From Prochlorococcus marinus XMU1408 (GTDB lineage: Bacteria > Cyanobacteriota > Cyanobacteriia > PCC-6307 > Cyanobiaceae), in assembly GCF_003208055.1 (NCBI RefSeq), contig NZ_QJUE01000007.1, forward strand, positions 42,178 through 106,177: a stretch of 64,000 nucleotides of DNA, in the 5' to 3' direction. A program made the position numbers and the translations under genes. Shown here piece after piece: positions 62,107 to 64,000 of this stretch; position 1 is the stretch's first letter, and each line of letters begins with the position of its first letter. The notes below the pieces were generated by a model. It was not told the DNA's origin. It saw only the letters and a program-made list of their open reading frames with translations, and did not search any database.

Positions 62107-62670
62107 ATGAACCTAAAAAAAAGCCAAATTTTATTATTAATATTGTTATTTTTTAGTCCAAGCGTTAAAGGAGCAGAAAGATTATTTCTCTACAAAGGTA
62201 CATTTAGTAGAAATATAAAAATTGAAGAATTATATAAATTTAGAGAAACAGAAATACCTAGTACTAAATTAAAAAATCTAATAAGAATAACCAATCAAAA
62301 CGAAAAAGAACTCCTTAAATTTTTATCTTATGAAATAGAAATACCTTTAACTGCTAGTAGCAAATTAATGAATAGTAAAATAGGAGAAGTTTTTTTAAGC
62401 AGACTATCTAAAATTGTTCATCCAAACAAAATATTAGATAAAAAAATAGGCATAAAAGCAATAAGGTCTGGACTTATTTTAAGTTCATATAAAAATAATC
62501 AAAAAATTAATCTCATCGATTTCTTTAGTTCTTATCCGACAAAAAATATAGCTATTAATCTAAACGCACTAAGCAAAGCACTTAAAAAAGTAGAATCAGT
62601 AAAAGAATTAATCGAATTCTATTCAGATTCTCCATTTAAAAAACTAAAAGATGGAAGGTCTAGCACTTAG
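62107..62670 (+). CDS. DUF1400-domain secreted protein
   Basis: The 187-residue protein has an N-terminal signal peptide ([13 protein letters not shown], cleavage probably after residue 23). The remainder follows the cyanobacterial DUF1400 pattern: [39 protein letters not shown] and [18 protein letters not shown]. In many cyanobacteria this domain precedes an alpha/beta hydrolase; no hydrolase follows here, so this is the isolated domain. Function unknown. It directly follows the ABC1 kinase gene. Confidence 0.8.
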   Translation: MNLKKSQILLLILLFFSPSVKGAERLFLYKGTFSRNIKIEELYKFRETEIPSTKLKNLIRITNQNEKELLKFLSYEIEIPLTASSKLMNSKIGEVFLSRLSKIVHPNKILDKKIGIKAIRSGLILSSYKNNQKINLIDFFSSYPTKNIAINLNALSKALKKVESVKELIEFYSDSPFKKLKDGRSST

Positions 62671-62696
62671 ATTACTTAAAACTACTTGCAGATGAA

Positions 62697-63803
62697 GTGG
62701 CATTTTCGAAAAAATTAAAACAGCTTTTCACTTCTACTCCCAAAAAAAATAATTGGGAAGGTCTTATAGAAGCATACAAACCCTGGTTACCCGTAACAAA
62801 AAAAACACCAATCATCACTTTAAAAGAAGGTGCAACTCCTCTAATAGAAATAAAATCAATATCTGATCGAATTGGTAATGGCGTTAAAGTATATGCCAAA
62901 TATGACGGACTAAATCCAACAGGATCGTTTAAAGATAGAGGTATGACAATGGCAATAAGTAAAGCAAAGGAATCAGGATGCGAAGCCGTAATTTGTGCAA
63001 GTACAGGTAACACCTCAGCATCTGCAGCTGCATATGCAAGAAAAGGTGGAATGAGAGCTTTTGTAGTTATTCCAGATGGATATGTAGCTCAAGGTAAACT
63101 TGCTCAAGCATTGGTTTATGGTGCAGAAGTTTTAGCCATTAAAGGAAATTTTGATAAAGCGTTAGATATTGTTAGAGAATTATCAGATAAATACCCAATA
63201 ACTCTCGTCAATTCAGTAAATCCTTTCAGATTACAAGGTCAAAAAACAGCTGCTTTTGAAATAATAGAAAACCTTGGAAATGCTCCTGATTGGTTATGTA
63301 TACCAATGGGAAATGCAGGAAACATAAGTGCTTATTGGATGGGTTTTGAAGAATTTTTTAGAGCCAATAAATGTAAACAATTACCTAGAATGATGGGTTT
63401 TCAAGCAACCGGATCTGCTCCTTTAGTAGAAGGAAGAAGCATTGAAAATCCAGAAACAATAGCAACTGCAATTAGAATAGGAAATCCTGTTAACAAAGAA
63501 AAAGCTTTTCAAGCAAAAAAATCTAGCAATGGTAAATTTTCGTCAGTAACAGATGAAGAAATACTTAATGCATACAAAATTCTAGGAAAAGAAGAAGGTA
63601 TTTTTTGCGAGCCAGCTAGTGCGGCTTCTGTAGCTGGATTATTAAAACTTAAAAATGAAGTCCCAAAAAACTCAACTATTGTTTGTGTTCTTACTGGTAA
63701 TGGTTTAAAAGATCCTGACTGTGCAATAAAAAATAATGATTCAATTTTTCATACAGCTGTAGAGGCAGAAGTACATTCCATAACAAAAAAAATCGGGTTT
63801 TAA
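62697..63803 (+). CDS. thrC: Threonine synthase
   Basis: The 368-residue protein starts at GTG. It has the PLP lysine Lys79 in [11 protein letters not shown], the serine-rich loop [18 protein letters not shown], and the phosphate loop [13 protein letters not shown]. It converts O-phosphohomoserine to threonine. In Prochlorococcus genomes the gene is, from memory, near the end of the numbered sequence next to the dnaN/origin region, which fits the DnaA boxes just downstream. Confidence 0.95.
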   Translation: MAFSKKLKQLFTSTPKKNNWEGLIEAYKPWLPVTKKTPIITLKEGATPLIEIKSISDRIGNGVKVYAKYDGLNPTGSFKDRGMTMAISKAKESGCEAVICASTGNTSASAAAYARKGGMRAFVVIPDGYVAQGKLAQALVYGAEVLAIKGNFDKALDIVRELSDKYPITLVNSVNPFRLQGQKTAAFEIIENLGNAPDWLCIPMGNAGNISAYWMGFEEFFRANKCKQLPRMMGFQATGSAPLVEGRSIENPETIATAIRIGNPVNKEKAFQAKKSSNGKFSSVTDEEILNAYKILGKEEGIFCEPASAASVAGLLKLKNEVPKNSTIVCVLTGNGLKDPDCAIKNNDSIFHTAVEAEVHSITKKIGF

Positions 63804-64000
63804 AGACATAGAAATATCCAATAAAAAAACTGTCTGTTGAATTTGAAAATTTATTTATATTTTTAGTGTGGAAAACAAACAAAACCTGATCAAAAATTTC
63901 TTCTCTTTTTTCCACAGTTCAAGATAAAGGTGGATAACTATATTTTTATCCACTTATGGAAAAATTTTTCCACAATAAAAAAATTCAATATCGCTTATCA
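63804..64000. other. Probable origin-proximal region with DnaA boxes
   Basis: This 197-bp non-coding AT-rich stretch contains five DnaA-box-like 9-mers. They are TTTTCCACA at 63867-63875 (minus), 63908-63916 (plus) and 63966-63974 (plus), TTATCCACC at 63929-63937 (minus) and TTATCCACT at 63946-63954 (plus). A perfect 16-bp palindrome TGGAAAAATTTTTCCA lies at 63957-63972, overlapping the last box. Boxes of this type cluster at cyanobacterial origins, often before dnaN. The adjacent gene is outside the window. Confidence 0.7.

Overview
The window is a gene-dense, AT-rich chromosomal segment of a marine picocyanobacterium. It most resembles a low-light Prochlorococcus that can use nitrite (NATL-like). 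That placement rests on remembered gene content and was not checked by a database search. Supporting signs are short intergenic gaps (none above about 220 bp), genes switching strand in small groups, a cyanobacterial chorismate lyase, a Tic20-like protein, a DUF3134-like and a DUF1400-like protein, an IctB/O-antigen-ligase-like protein, a two-domain sucrose-phosphate synthase, an aconitase B, and a ferredoxin-type nitrite reductase beside a formate/nitrite-type channel. No phage, insertion sequence or CRISPR array was seen.

Layout. 1-13 kb: end of rplI, then dnaB, mnmG, a chorismate lyase, small hypotheticals, a SprT-like protein, ligA, a DedA-like membrane protein, valS and a HesB-like protein. 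13-24.6 kb: tRNA-Val(UAC), mazG, speE-speB, gcvT, aspS, pyrG-queE-queC, then chorismate/PABA genes (pabB-pabC). 24.6-31.3 kb: a nitrite-assimilation block. cobA and a CbiX-like chelatase (siroheme supply) are divergent from nirA and focA, followed by a HEAT-like protein and a TrpD2-like protein. Two exact NtcA boxes (GTA-N8-TAC) lie in the divergent promoter. 31.3-45.7 kb: acetyltransferase, MFS exporter, ppk, a group 2 sigma factor, a phytol-kinase-like protein, DAHP synthase, acnB, a ClC transporter, an IctB-like protein, purU and an FAD oxidoreductase. 45.7-63.8 kb: dnaK, aroE, Tic20-like, rpsF, argG, small membrane proteins, DUF3134-like, mraY, sucrose-phosphate synthase, uvrA, recN, an ABC1 kinase, DUF1400 and thrC. 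63.8-64 kb: a non-coding AT-rich stretch with five DnaA boxes, probably at or beside the replication origin.

The most unusual local structure is a direct duplication at the nirA-focA junction. A 170-bp exact repeat (period 202 bp) carries the nirA 3' end, the intergenic region and the focA start. Between the copies sits a 32-bp segment that only partly resembles the sequence after the focA start. The result is a 53-codon open frame that begins like FocA and ends like NirA. This could be a recombination scar between diverged alleles, a new small gene, or an assembly or culture artefact. Other points of interest are the paired NtcA boxes, a perfect 14-bp hairpin inside pabB, a 17-bp hairpin between focA and the HEAT-like gene, and a phosphatase-like domain with eroded catalytic motifs in sucrose-phosphate synthase.
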